DNA of 64,000 nt, taken from the NCBI RefSeq assembly GCF_009649955.1, contig NZ_CP045875.1, positions 2,860,001-2,924,000 of the forward strand. Direction: 5' to 3'. Shown here piece after piece: positions 34,238-42,934 of this stretch. Made by a program: the position numbers and the translations under genes. The first letter of the stretch is position 1. Each line of letters opens with the position of its first letter. This DNA comes from Heliorestis convoluta (GTDB lineage Bacteria; Bacillota; Desulfitobacteriia; Heliobacteriales; Heliobacteriaceae). Under the pieces are notes generated by a model. That model searched no databases and was not told the DNA's origin. It saw only the letters and a list, made by a program, of their open reading frames with translations.

Positions 34238-35032
34238 CTACGTAAGCAACCCTTCATGAAAAGACATCATATACTCCCGAAAACCAGGATCTTTCTGCAT
34301 AAGCGCCTGGGCCGCTCGCAAAGAAGACATAATCGTCTTATTCTCTGGATCAAGAATGGCGCTATCAAGACCTGCACCAATGGCCAAAGTAAGAAAAGTT
34401 CTGTTTAAGAGGGAGCGCACAGGCAAACCAAAAGAAACATTGGAGAGGCCACAGAGAATATGAACGTCCGGCAGCTCTTTACGAAGCCTTTGAATGACTT
34501 CTAGAGCGAAGGCAGCCCAATGTTCACCATGCACAACAGGTCGCAGTAGAGGGTCGAGGTAGATGTCGTCCATTTGAACTCCATCAGAAAGAAGTCTATC
34601 TACAAGGCGCAAAGAAACATCAACTTGCTCCTCTACAGTTTCGGCAAGACCGCGATCGTCGAGACACAAAGCAATTACGCGACAGTGATACTGCTTTACC
34701 AAAGGAATAAAGATACGATAGCGACTTTCCTCCGCAGAGATAGCATTAAGCCACGCTCTCCCTCGGTGTACTTTCAAAGCTCCTTCTATAGCCAAGGGAT
34801 TGGGACTGTCTAGACAGACTGGATCATCTACAATGTTTTGTACCGTTTCTACGAGCCAAGCCAAACCTTCTGGTTCTTTTTGCCGCAATGTGGTGCAATT
34901 GAGGTCCATAACATGAGCACCCGATAATTTTTGGCGCAATGTCAGTTCTTGTATCAATGCTGCATTGTGAGACAATACAGCGCTTTCTATGCCGGGCCGA
35001 CTTGTATGAATCTTTTCCCCAATGATGAGCAT
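34238..35032 (-). CDS. Methyltetrahydrofolate methyltransferase (AcsE/MeTr-like)
   Basis: A TIM-barrel pterin-binding protein of 264 residues resembling the methyltetrahydrofolate:corrinoid/iron-sulfur protein methyltransferase. Shared landmarks are LIIGEKI, MDLNC, CLDSPN, LDPLLRP and GLSNVSFGLPVRSLLNRTF, including the Asn that contacts N5 of the folate. The start at ATG 35032 is chosen because the upstream ATG (35041) is too close to the AAGGAAGG site. No corrinoid protein, CODH or other Wood-Ljungdahl gene is adjacent, so its methyl acceptor is unknown. The gene downstream encodes the CCC-motif protein. Confidence 0.82.
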   Translation of the reverse strand: MLIIGEKIHTSRPGIESAVLSHNAALIQELTLRQKLSGAHVMDLNCTTLRQKEPEGLAWLVETVQNIVDDPVCLDSPNPLAIEGALKVHRGRAWLNAISAEESRYRIFIPLVKQYHCRVIALCLDDRGLAETVEEQVDVSLRLVDRLLSDGVQMDDIYLDPLLRPVVHGEHWAAFALEVIQRLRKELPDVHILCGLSNVSFGLPVRSLLNRTFLTLAIGAGLDSAILDPENKTIMSSLRAAQALMQKDPGFREYMMSFHEGLLT

Positions 35033-35089
35033 TCTATCCATCCTTCCTTGCTGTCACGAACTCATCTGGATCTTTGTGAATTCTTTCGC

Positions 35090-35116
35090 CAAAAAAACCC
35101 TGCTCTATGCAGGGTT
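35090..35116 (-). terminator. Intrinsic terminator of the CBS-domain gene
   Basis: The stem AACCCTG with CAGGGTT is followed on the minus strand by TTTTTT. Confidence 0.75.
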
Positions 35117-35121
35117 CTTGA

Positions 35122-35541
35122 TTATGATGGGTCTACTTGTTCTTGTTCTTTTATCTCTTTTTCTTCTAGCAATTCATAGCAAAGGTTCATAATATCACTT
35201 ACCGAAAGAATGCCTACTACTTCTTCTCCTTCTAGAACAGGTAAGCAGCTGACTTTGTACTTTTTCATCATGACTACCGCATCGGCCAGCCTTTTCGACC
35301 GATCAACCGACACAGGATTGCGAGTCATCACCCATTCTACAGGCGTATAAGCAATAACACCTGGTGCCCGCATGGCTCGATCAATATCATGGTGGGTAAC
35401 AATTCCAACCAAGCGACCTTGATCATCTACCACAGGCAAGCGTCGAATGATACGCTCGGTCATAACACGTAGCGCTTCAGAGATAGGCGTTGTCATTGTT
35501 GTGGTAATGGCTGGAGAGATCATCTTTGCTTCTACAAGCAT
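35122..35541 (-). CDS. CBS-pair domain protein
   Basis: A soluble protein of about 139 residues made of two CBS motifs (about residues 8-65 and 70-130) with the typical strands IIRRLPVVDDQGRLVGIVTHHDI and VSCLPVLEGEEVVGILSVSDI (given as two separate stretches). CBS pairs bind adenosyl nucleotides and usually regulate a partner; no partner domain is attached. ATG 35541 or 35547 are both possible, following AGGCAGGGA. A second, similar CBS protein is encoded at 42.9 kb. Confidence 0.86.
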   Translation of the reverse strand: MLVEAKMISPAITTTMTTPISEALRVMTERIIRRLPVVDDQGRLVGIVTHHDIDRAMRAPGVIAYTPVEWVMTRNPVSVDRSKRLADAVVMMKKYKVSCLPVLEGEEVVGILSVSDIMNLCYELLEEKEIKEQEQVDPS

Positions 35542-35624
35542 GGCCATTCCCTGCCTTTCTACTTTAACCCCATTACTAGGTTATAATAAAAATACATTCG
35601 CCACAAAGATTACAAATCCTTCTC

Positions 35625-36122
35625 TTACCGGACTTCTAGGCTAGAATCCTCTTGCAAGCTGCGCCACATAATAAGCGCGTCTTCACCATTGTCACTATAG
35701 TAGTTCGGCCTGCGACCAACGCTTCGAAAGCCCATTTTATGATAAAGAGCCAGTGCACTGCCATTGGACGGTCTTACTTCGAGCGTAATCCGCTCTCCAC
35801 CTAAAAGAGATGCTTCTAAAAATAGATAGCGTAAAAAAGCTTCTCCCACACCTTGTTGCCGCCAAGTATGGGCAATCGCTATGGTAGTGATGTGAGCCTC
35901 ATCGAAAATAAGCCATAAACCGGCATAGCCGATGATCTCTTCACGTTCCTCGCATCTCGTTGCAGCCACCCAATAATGAGCTAGGCGACTCTCTGTTAAC
36001 TCATCTTGAAAAATCTGACGACTCCAAGGTGCAGGAAAAGAAGCTTCTTCGATCTCCAAAACTGGATCAAGATCGGCTATAACCATGGTACGAAAATAAA
36101 CTTGACCGCCTTCCACTTCCAT
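35625..36122 (-). CDS. rimI: Ribosomal protein bS18-alanine N-acetyltransferase
   Basis: A GNAT-fold enzyme of 165 residues that acetylates the N-terminus of ribosomal protein S18 in characterised members. The acetyl-CoA loop HTWRQQGVGEAFLRYLF (about residues 83-99) and the substrate-side ERITLEVRPSNGSALALYHKMGF region are typical. The ATG at 36122 has AAGGAG upstream. It lies 11 bp after tsaB, in the conserved tsaE-tsaB-rimI order of Firmicutes, which supports the name. Confidence 0.9.
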   Translation of the reverse strand: MEVEGGQVYFRTMVIADLDPVLEIEEASFPAPWSRQIFQDELTESRLAHYWVAATRCEEREEIIGYAGLWLIFDEAHITTIAIAHTWRQQGVGEAFLRYLFLEASLLGGERITLEVRPSNGSALALYHKMGFRSVGRRPNYYSDNGEDALIMWRSLQEDSSLEVR

Positions 36123-36133
36123 CTCTGCTCTCC

Positions 36134-36865
36134 TTATGTTGTAGCACCTTTGAGGGCTTGCTGCTTTTTGTAATTTACTTCTGCTTCAGAAGGTCGAATG
36201 TAAAGAGGTGCTAGTTCATGAAGTGAATCTTCTTCCCCGCTCTGCAGTCGTTGCCAGCCTAGACGAGCTACCTGGCTGCCCCGAGGATAGGCTAGCTCTG
36301 GTGGAGCAAAAAGCGCCGAAGGTCCCATTGCCTCTTCTAGATAGGACCGATAAACGGGCACCGCATCGCCAAGAAACAGTATAGGCTTCTTCTGCTCTTT
36401 CCATTTGCTTTCTAATTGCTGGATCAGTTGTTGAGGTGATAGAGCTTCATAAGGGCTCAGCCTTTTCATGCCTTCTCCTTCCGCTTCGTATAAGGCCGTA
36501 TAGACTTCAGATTTGCGAGCATCAAGAATGGGGCAAATGAAAGCAGAGCTATGGGCAATGTTGCGAGCCAATGCATCGAGAGTCGGTATCGCTACCACAG
36601 GTAGGCCTAGCGGATGAGCCATACCTTTGACAGAAGCTAGGGCTATGCGCAGCCCTGTAAAAGAACCTGGACCAATTGCGACAGCAAAACCATGCAAATC
36701 GGAAAGCTTACACCGCGATAAAGCAAGGGTTTGCTCTAAGGCCGGCATCAAGCGTTCTGAATGAGTCCCCTGGGTATGTAGAAAGGTCTCGGCAATCACC
36801 TTTTCATCACTGACTATCGCAATGGTTGTTACGGTTGTTGAGCAATCCAATCCAAGGACGTACAT
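36134..36865 (-). CDS. tsaB: tRNA threonylcarbamoyladenosine biosynthesis protein TsaB
   Basis: The non-catalytic partner of TsaD in t6A37 formation. The ASKHA-fold N-terminus VLGLDCSTTVTTIAIV and the family segment AIGPGSFTGLRIALASVKGMA (about residues 63-83, quoted in part by its core GPGSFTGLRI) are clear. The start at ATG 36865 is preferred, 11 bases after AAGGGAG; the GTG four codons upstream is too close. It overlaps tsaE by about 37 bp, implying coupling. Length 243 residues. Confidence 0.92.
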   Translation of the reverse strand: MYVLGLDCSTTVTTIAIVSDEKVIAETFLHTQGTHSERLMPALEQTLALSRCKLSDLHGFAVAIGPGSFTGLRIALASVKGMAHPLGLPVVAIPTLDALARNIAHSSAFICPILDARKSEVYTALYEAEGEGMKRLSPYEALSPQQLIQQLESKWKEQKKPILFLGDAVPVYRSYLEEAMGPSALFAPPELAYPRGSQVARLGWQRLQSGEEDSLHELAPLYIRPSEAEVNYKKQQALKGATT

Positions 36866-37344
36866 GCTTGATTCCACTCCCTTACGATTTGCTGGGCCTT
36901 TTCTCCAGAACCATTAAGTTCCATGCGGCGGGCAATTTCACCATTGCTTCGTTCAATTGGTACCAATCTCACTTGTAGAGCTTCCTCCGGCATAAGATGA
37001 CCCAGTCGCTCCGGCCACTCTATGCAAAGCAGACCTTGTCCTTGCAGATAATGAGACCAGCCGATGTCCCATACTTCTTCTGGCTCTGTGAGCCGATACA
37101 GATCAAAATGATAAATTGGTATATTCCCTTCGTATTCATGAACGAGGGTAAAGGTAGGGCTTGTCACAGCTCCATCATAGCCAAGTGCGCGAACAAGCGC
37201 TTGTACAAGCGTTGTCTTGCCGGCACCTAAATCTCCAAAAAGCAGCAAAATATCATCTTTGGCCATATATTGTGCCAACCAGCAACCAAAAGCATCTGTC
37301 GCTTTTTCATCGATAAGAATCCCTTGACCCACTTCTCTTTGCAA
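36829..37344 (-). CDS. tsaE: tRNA threonylcarbamoyladenosine biosynthesis ATPase TsaE
   Basis: The ATPase that drives t6A synthesis with TsaB and TsaD. The P-loop LLFGDLGAGKTTLVQAL (about residues 34-50), the switch-like SPTFTLVHEY and the Walker B-like IYHFDLYRL are intact. It has 171 residues. It starts at TTG 37344, eight bases after AAAGGAG. It is first in tsaE-tsaB-rimI. Confidence 0.93.
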   Translation of the reverse strand: MQREVGQGILIDEKATDAFGCWLAQYMAKDDILLLFGDLGAGKTTLVQALVRALGYDGAVTSPTFTLVHEYEGNIPIYHFDLYRLTEPEEVWDIGWSHYLQGQGLLCIEWPERLGHLMPEEALQVRLVPIERSNGEIARRMELNGSGEKAQQIVREWNQACTSLDWIAQQP

Positions 37345-37411
37345 GTTAACGGCTCCTTTGCATCATCTTCTTTTAAGGATATTGCCAAATTCGGTTATAT
37401 TATACAGAAAG

Positions 37412-37443
37412 AAAAAAGAAACCCCCTTAGATAAGGAGGTTTA
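37412..37443 (-). terminator. Intrinsic terminator of the response-regulator gene
   Basis: The stem AAACCTCCTTA with TAAGGGGGTTT (one G-T pair) is followed on the minus strand by CTTTTTTC. Confidence 0.75.
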
Positions 37444-37872
37444 ACGAAAAGCTTCCTGGCTCACGGTCCCACTCTGTTCTTTTCTCTCTATTAGAATAGA
37501 TTGCCATAGTTGCTCTACGCGGCTACTGATACTGTATACATCAAAAGGCTTGGTCAAACAGTCTACAGCGCCTTCACGCAAAGCTCGTTGGACAAGACTT
37601 TCATCGGTATAAGCCGTCATCAGAATGACTTTGATAGAGGGGCTCGCTTTTACCATTCTAAGCATGGATTGAAATCCATCAAGCCCTGGCATCCGGACAT
37701 CCATCAATACAATCGGTGGGTGATTCTTTTCTACGATATCGACGGCTTCTAAACCATTAACAGCTGTCAATACATTAAAGCCTGCTTCTCGAAATATAAT
37801 CTGTAATAGTGATCGAACACCTTGTTGATCATCCACTACGAGAATGGTTTTGGCATCGATTTCCACACTCAC
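37441..37872 (-). CDS. Single-domain response regulator (Spo0F-like)
   Basis: A receiver-only protein of 143 residues. The phosphorylation pocket is complete: the Asp pair in LVVDDQQGVRSLL, phospho-acceptor Asp in IVLMDVRMPGLDGF (about residue 56), Thr in ILMTAYTDESLV and Lys in DCLTKPFD. No output domain is present, so it should pass phosphate on, as Spo0F does in the sporulation phosphorelay. The start GTG 37872 is taken, eight bases after GGAGG. No histidine kinase is adjacent. Identity as true Spo0F is likely but not proven. Confidence 0.85.
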   Translation of the reverse strand: MSVEIDAKTILVVDDQQGVRSLLQIIFREAGFNVLTAVNGLEAVDIVEKNHPPIVLMDVRMPGLDGFQSMLRMVKASPSIKVILMTAYTDESLVQRALREGAVDCLTKPFDVYSISSRVEQLWQSILIERKEQSGTVSQEAFR

Positions 37873-37983
37873 TGGAATCACCTCCGTAAAAAAAGAAGGC
37901 TTTCAATAACTGCCTTTTATTTCCCATTTCGTCATGATTTATCAATTTCCTTCTTTTTTTATGTATTTTTTAGAAGTCCTTTC

Positions 37984-39132
37984 TTAGAGCACTTGCTTTC
38001 CAGCAATCCATGCTTTTGCTACTTTACTCCGACTGTCAAAAGGGTGACCCTCCCAAAGGACCAGATCCGCTTCTTTTCCGACTTCTAAGGTTCCTAAACG
38101 GTGCTCAAGACCTAGAATTCTTGCTGCGCCTATGGTTATGGCTTGCAAAGCCCTTTCTTCCTCTAAGCCATGCTTCACAGCAAGGCCTGCACAGAGGGGT
38201 AAGTACTGGATTGGAATAACGGGGTGATCTGTCATAATGGCAAAAGGAACGGACGCTTCTTCTAAAACTGCAGCGGTCCGAGGCGTAATTTCTTTCATTT
38301 CCACTTTGGCTCGATGGACAAGGGAAGGTCCAACGACAGCTGCTACCCCGGCTTGGGCCAATTCTGCTGCAATGAGATGACCCTCTGTACAGTGTTCAAT
38401 CACCAGAGTAAGGTCAAACTCCTGCGCGATGCGCAGTGCTGTAAGAATATCATCGGCTCGATGGGCATGTACACGCAAGGGTACTTTTTTTTCAAAAAGA
38501 AGATCCAGTGCGTCCCAACGTAGATCCACATCCTGTTCAGGTGCTGCTTTTTTTTGCTGATATCTTTTTGCTTTTGTTAAAGCTTCTCTTAGCAAGGCAG
38601 CTGAAGCCATTCTTGTAATAGGTGCTTTGTTCTTTTCACCATAGACTCGCTTTGGATTTTCGCCAAGGGCGCATTTGATGGCACTTTTTTCATTGACAAC
38701 ACGTTGAGAAAAGCTTTGCTGACCTGCTTTCATAACAACAGCTTGTCCTCCAATGATATTGGCACTGCCTGGTAAAATACATAAAGTGGTGACCCCGCCT
38801 GTGAGAGCGTCTTCAAAAGCGGGATCAAAAGGATTAATTCCGTCTAGCGCTCTCATCTGCGGGGTTATAGGATCGGATGTTTCATTCAAGTCGTTGCCTT
38901 CGATGGGCGCATTTTCTTCCAGCAGCCCTACATGACAGTGCGCTTCGATAAAGCCCGGTAGTAATAAAAAGCCACGGCCATCGATGATTTCTCCCTCTTC
39001 TTCAAGCGTTGTCAGAGGTGGACAAGGTCCTACATGAGTAATAATTCCATGCTCATTAAAAGCAAGTAGTCCTTCTTCAATCGTTTCGCCCTTCATTGTC
39101 TTAATGGTAGCGCCGTATATGATTTTTTTCAT
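37984..39132 (-). CDS. Amidohydrolase family protein
   Basis: A metal-dependent hydrolase of 382 residues. The N-terminal small beta domain is followed by the metal-binding GFIEAHCHVGLLEE (about residue 60), VHAHRADDI (about 222), VIEHCTEGH (about 243) and IMTDHPVIP (about 300). The C-terminal GTLEVGKEADLVLWEGHPFD is standard for imidazolonepropionase/dihydroorotase-like members. The substrate is unknown. It is followed downstream on the minus strand by the Spo0F-like gene, and an asparaginase lies just upstream (15 bp), so a shared amide-breakdown role is possible. Confidence 0.86.
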   Translation of the reverse strand: MKKIIYGATIKTMKGETIEEGLLAFNEHGIITHVGPCPPLTTLEEEGEIIDGRGFLLLPGFIEAHCHVGLLEENAPIEGNDLNETSDPITPQMRALDGINPFDPAFEDALTGGVTTLCILPGSANIIGGQAVVMKAGQQSFSQRVVNEKSAIKCALGENPKRVYGEKNKAPITRMASAALLREALTKAKRYQQKKAAPEQDVDLRWDALDLLFEKKVPLRVHAHRADDILTALRIAQEFDLTLVIEHCTEGHLIAAELAQAGVAAVVGPSLVHRAKVEMKEITPRTAAVLEEASVPFAIMTDHPVIPIQYLPLCAGLAVKHGLEEERALQAITIGAARILGLEHRLGTLEVGKEADLVLWEGHPFDSRSKVAKAWIAGKQVL

Positions 39133-39147
39133 CTCTGCATTCCTTCA

Positions 39148-40149
39148 CTATGACTCTAAAGTAAATGCGGCTCTCATCTCGCCTACTTTATCACGTAAGT
39201 TGTTTTTTATTATTTTGGTATCATGATGAGCCAAGGCTTCCCGTTGTTCTGCCGTCAGTAAGCCCAGTTGACTCAATGCTTCAAGGACAATGGGTCCTAA
39301 CGCATTCATATTACCATCGGCTACTTTGACAGCCATGCCCCAACCTTTCTCCGGGGCAGCCAAGGCATAGACACCATCGGCACCAATTTTGGCGACGATG
39401 GCGCCTTTGGTAACTGTCATAAGATCGCTATCTAACCGTCCTGTTCCGGCTACCAAAAAGGGATGATTTACCATGGCTTTCACAATTCTTGCGCAAGCTT
39501 TTTTTCGTCTTTCTGAGCCACTGCTAGCAAGGCCAAAGCGTCCAAAAGCGTATGCAATATTTTCCAGCGGCATGCCATATACAGGGATGCCACAGCCATC
39601 GACACCGATAATAACTTCTTCGGGTCTTAGTTCAGCAAGCGAAGCAACGGCTGCTAGTATATCTTTTTCAGCAGGATGCTCGGAAGAGACATAGTTTTCT
39701 AAGGGATAGCCCTGAAGCAAGCAGTAGGCTAAAACACCAGTATGTTTACCGGAACAGTTACAGTGTAGTAGCGTTGGTTTTTCTCCTGCTTTTAACAAAG
39801 CTTCTGCCGTTTTACGATCAAAAGGTCGATGGGTCCCACAAGCCAGCATTGTCTCTTCTAAGCCAATTTTCTGAATGCTATCAAGGACCCAGTGGCGATG
39901 CTCTTCTTCCCCTGTATGAGAACTCGTAAAAATCGCCAGGTTCTCTTCCGTGAAATTGAATTTTTCCATGCCGCCATTTTCTACGAGCGGTATCATCATG
40001 AGCGGTTTTGAAGAGGATCGCATATAAGTGATGCCTCCCTGCCCAGCTCGAGCTACGGTACGACCATCTTGATCAACGACGACGATCGATCCATAATGAC
40101 GATTTTCTACCATGGGTCCTCTCGTAACTTCTACAAGTAAGGTGCTCAT
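39148..40149 (-). CDS. Asparaginase II family protein
   Basis: A 333-residue member of the bacterial/plant 'asparaginase II' family (Rhizobium AnsA type), which is distinct from the classical L-asparaginases. Typical segments are LVEVTRGPMVENRHYG, MRSSSKPLMMIPLVE, SSHTGEEEHR, CNCSGKHTGVLAYC and GVDGCGIPVYG, carrying the Ser/Lys/Cys residues conserved in the family. The ATG at 40149 follows AAAGGAG closely; the longer frame is not supported. It is next to an amidohydrolase and a glutamine-amidotransferase-like hydrolase. Confidence 0.85.
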   Translation of the reverse strand: MSTLLVEVTRGPMVENRHYGSIVVVDQDGRTVARAGQGGITYMRSSSKPLMMIPLVENGGMEKFNFTEENLAIFTSSHTGEEEHRHWVLDSIQKIGLEETMLACGTHRPFDRKTAEALLKAGEKPTLLHCNCSGKHTGVLAYCLLQGYPLENYVSSEHPAEKDILAAVASLAELRPEEVIIGVDGCGIPVYGMPLENIAYAFGRFGLASSGSERRKKACARIVKAMVNHPFLVAGTGRLDSDLMTVTKGAIVAKIGADGVYALAAPEKGWGMAVKVADGNMNALGPIVLEALSQLGLLTAEQREALAHHDTKIIKNNLRDKVGEMRAAFTLES

Positions 40150-40235
40150 GTCCTGGCTCCTTTCGATATCTATGGTTCTAGGCAGGATCATTGTCTTTCT
40201 GTGGCAGGGAAAGCCCCAGTCATTCTTTTGTTATC

Positions 40236-40967
40236 TTATGCTTCCCCATTTTGCGAAAAAATGCACCGCTTGTATTGCTTGCAAGCTTCCGCAAAGAGTC
40301 GGAACAAGGCTTTTGCTTCTTGATCATTGCGGAAAAGATCTTCAGGATGCCATTGGACAGCCATAATAAAGGATTCACCTTGCCCTTCTATCGCTTCAAC
40401 GATGCCATCAGCAGAGTGGGCGACAGCTTGAAGACCTTTTCCGAGACGATCAATGGCTTGATGATGAAAGCTGTTCACTTGTCCTGTTCCATTACGATAT
40501 ATCTGATGCAATTGGGAGCGTTCCACAATGTCAATGTTATGACTTTTATGCCAACGTGGAGATTTTTGTTGATGACGCAAAGCAGATGGTTTTTGCCGTG
40601 GTATATCTTGAATCAGCGTACCGCCTCGGGCAATGTTTAAGACTTGTAAGCCTCGACATATGGCTAGAACGGGCATTTTTCTTTGCAGTGCCTGGGCTAA
40701 AACAGCAAAATCTAAGCGATCTCTTTCGGGATCTACTTCTCCCAAAGCAGCATGCGGTTGTTGGTGATAGTAGATGGGATCGACATCACCACCACCAGAT
40801 AAGACAAGGCCCTGGGCTTGTTGACAATAAGATTCTACTTCTTCAATTCCTTCAATGGATATGGGCCAGGGGAGCAAGCCTCCTTCTTGTAAGGCTTGTA
40901 GGTATTCACGACGGACTATGAGACGACCTCTTTCAAATGAGGGTGTGATGAGGACCAATGGTTTCAT
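40236..40967 (-). CDS. Gamma-glutamyl-GABA hydrolase family protein (class I glutamine amidotransferase-like)
   Basis: A 243-residue PuuD-like hydrolase. The nucleophile elbow is LAICRGLQVLNIARGG (about residues 95-110), the catalytic His-Glu is in AVQWHPEDLF (about 215), and the loop LSGGGDVDPIYY (about 55) is typical of the family. Physiological substrates in characterised members are gamma-glutamyl amides. The start ATG 40967 lies 11 bases after GGAGG. Its neighbours are the asparaginase II and amidohydrolase genes downstream. Confidence 0.88.
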   Translation of the reverse strand: MKPLVLITPSFERGRLIVRREYLQALQEGGLLPWPISIEGIEEVESYCQQAQGLVLSGGGDVDPIYYHQQPHAALGEVDPERDRLDFAVLAQALQRKMPVLAICRGLQVLNIARGGTLIQDIPRQKPSALRHQQKSPRWHKSHNIDIVERSQLHQIYRNGTGQVNSFHHQAIDRLGKGLQAVAHSADGIVEAIEGQGESFIMAVQWHPEDLFRNDQEAKALFRLFAEACKQYKRCIFSQNGEA

Positions 40968-40985
40968 TGGAACGAACACCTCCAT

Positions 40986-41013
40986 AAAAAAAGCGCCCGG
41001 GATGTCCCGAGCG
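40986..41013 (-). terminator. Intrinsic terminator after the EndoA toxin gene
   Basis: The stem CGCTCGGGA with TCCCGGGCG is followed on the minus strand by seven T. Confidence 0.8.
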
Positions 41014-41020
41014 GATGGTG

Positions 41021-41374
41021 TTAGAGATCGATCAGACCCAGGCTTATTTCTAGAGCCTGCGCAACCTTGCTCATCATATCTTCGTCTAGTAATCCAATCT
41101 TTTCACGCAACCGAGTCTTATCGATGGTTCGAATCTGTTCCAGCAGTACGACTGAATCCCGATCTAGCCCGCTTCTGCTCGATGGCACTTCAACATGGGT
41201 CGGCAACTTGGCTTTGCTGATCTGAGACGTAATAGCTGCCACAATGGTAGTGGGTGAATATTGATTGCCGATGTCATTTTGAATGATCAGAACAGGGCGG
41301 GTACCTCCCTGCTCTGAGCCAACTACAGGGTTCAGTTCTGCGTAGTAGACTTCTCCGCGACGTATATGGGCCAT
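41021..41374 (-). CDS. ndoA: mRNA interferase EndoA (MazF/PemK family toxin)
   Basis: A sequence-specific endoribonuclease toxin of 117 residues. The family start [29 protein letters not shown] and LPTHVEVP are nearly as in Bacillus NdoA, including the active-site Arg and Thr region. It lies 5 bp after its ribbon-helix-helix antitoxin and downstream of alr, the same order (alr-ndoAI-ndoA) as in Bacillus. This synteny makes a chromosomal stress module more likely than a mobile one. A terminator follows. Confidence 0.94.
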   Translation of the reverse strand: MAHIRRGEVYYAELNPVVGSEQGGTRPVLIIQNDIGNQYSPTTIVAAITSQISKAKLPTHVEVPSSRSGLDRDSVVLLEQIRTIDKTRLREKIGLLDEDMMSKVAQALEISLGLIDL

Positions 41375-41379
41375 CTTAC

Positions 41380-41649
41380 TTACCTAGCCAGCCTAGCCTC
41401 AAACAATCGCTCGACGTCAACCTCAGCTGTAAACCCTTCTAAGGCTAACTCCAAATTGATTCGGGCCATTTCGATATATCCACGACGCATCTGGTCACGT
41501 AACACCTTTCGTTTGTGCTCAATCATATACAGGTTAACAGCTTCCCGAATCAGTTGACTGCGGTTCATCTTTTCGGCCATCAATACTCGATCAAGTTCTG
41601 TCAACAACGTTTCCGGCAAGGTAACCTGAATGCGTTTTAAATCGGGCAC
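41380..41649 (-). CDS. ndoAI: EndoAI-type ribbon-helix-helix antitoxin
   Basis: The antitoxin and autorepressor for EndoA. An 89-residue protein starts at GTG 41649, which has GGGAGGTG upstream; the longer frame to 41733 is rejected. The N-terminal ribbon-helix-helix ([18 protein letters not shown]) and [18 protein letters not shown] are typical CopG/MetJ-type DNA-binding elements, and the acidic/hydrophobic C-terminus ([12 protein letters not shown]) should bind the toxin. It is placed between alr and ndoA. Confidence 0.9.
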   Translation of the reverse strand: MPDLKRIQVTLPETLLTELDRVLMAEKMNRSQLIREAVNLYMIEHKRKVLRDQMRRGYIEMARINLELALEGFTAEVDVERLFEARLAR

Positions 41650-41766
41650 GCAGTGCACCTCCCAGGGAAATTCCGCTCTCGTACTACCCATTATATAAAC
41701 ATTGTACCCATGAAAGCAAGAGGGTTTATACAAGCAGAATCATCCAAATAATTGTATCTATGACAA

Positions 41767-42918
41767 TCAGCGATAGATACGGGGCACTCTGTTAGAAATC
41801 CCAGTCATGATCTCATAAGAAATCGTACCAGACAATTGCGCCCATTTCTCCATTGTAAGTTCAGGCAAAGCTTTTGGTTCCGAACCTTGACCTAGGAGAA
41901 TGATTTCATCACCTTCTTCAAGCGGGGCATCGGCAATGTCAAAAACCATCTGATCCATACATATTCGTCCTACCTGGCAAATCATGCTTCCTTTTCCATA
42001 CGCTTTTATTTTTCCAGAGAGAACCCTTGGTACACCATCGGCGTAACCGAGTGGAACCGTTGCAACACGGGTTGCTCGTGGACAACGATAGGTGCAACCA
42101 TAACTAATGGGACTTTGAGCGGCTACTTTTTTGACTTGGACAATCTTTGCTTTTACTGTCATTAAAGGCTGTAAGTCTATTTTGGTCGCGCTTGCAGGAG
42201 AAGGGTAATGTCCATAGATGGCCAAGCCCGCTCGTACTGCATTGTAGTGGGAGTCTGGTATTTCAAGAAGCGCTGCCGAGTTAGCCATATGACACAGTGG
42301 CACTTGCAGCCCTTCTTTTTCCAGTTGCCGCAATAAGATATTAAAAGACTCTAGTTGATAATAGGCAAAGCTTTTGTCTTCTTCGTCAGCTGTGGCAAAG
42401 TGACTAAAAACTCCTTCAATCTCAAGTCCAGGAAGTCTGGCTACAGCGAGAAGATCTGAGAGACCTTGAAGTGCTGTAAAGCCGACACGGCTCATGCCTG
42501 TGTCTACTTTGAGATGTACTTTGACTTTTTTTCCGCTGGCAACAGCGGCTACTGAAAGCTCTTCTGCTGCTTTTCGAGTAAATATGGTCTGCGTTAGCTT
42601 TTCTTCAGCAAGGATAGGGAGTTGCGCAGGCGTGGTATATCCTAAGATAAGTATTGGCACCTTTACACCGGCTCTTCGTAATGCAATTGCTTCATCTAGA
42701 AGAGCTACCACAATGCCATCGACACCTTCTTGAGAAGCGATTTTGGCAAGTTGAACAGCACCGTGACCGTAGCCATTGGCTTTTAAGACAGCGAAAAACT
42801 GCGTTCCAGAACTGGTAAATTTTTTTAAGGATTTTATATTATGTGCAAAAGCGCTTACATTTATTTCTGCCCAGGCAGGTCTATTTTCTATATACCCTTT
42901 CTGTGCTGTCTCCTCCAT
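41767..42918 (-). CDS. alr: Alanine racemase
   Basis: A PLP enzyme making D-alanine for peptidoglycan. The PLP-lysine motif FFAVLKANGYGHGAVQLAK (about residues 42-60), LKVDTGMSRVGF (about 138), the second catalytic Tyr region SPISYGCTYRC (about 268) and VGRICMDQMVFD are present. The 383-residue length is standard. It is the first gene of the alr-ndoAI-ndoA cluster and lies 16 bp downstream of a CBS protein gene. Confidence 0.95.
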   Translation of the reverse strand: MEETAQKGYIENRPAWAEINVSAFAHNIKSLKKFTSSGTQFFAVLKANGYGHGAVQLAKIASQEGVDGIVVALLDEAIALRRAGVKVPILILGYTTPAQLPILAEEKLTQTIFTRKAAEELSVAAVASGKKVKVHLKVDTGMSRVGFTALQGLSDLLAVARLPGLEIEGVFSHFATADEEDKSFAYYQLESFNILLRQLEKEGLQVPLCHMANSAALLEIPDSHYNAVRAGLAIYGHYPSPASATKIDLQPLMTVKAKIVQVKKVAAQSPISYGCTYRCPRATRVATVPLGYADGVPRVLSGKIKAYGKGSMICQVGRICMDQMVFDIADAPLEEGDEIILLGQGSEPKALPELTMEKWAQLSGTISYEIMTGISNRVPRIYR

Positions 42919-42934
42919 CCCTGTGGCCCCCGTT

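Noticed and set aside
41021-41649. MazF-type toxin-antitoxin pair as a mobile element
   Set aside because: Its position after alr is the conserved Firmicutes chromosomal arrangement; no integrase, repeats or composition change is visible.
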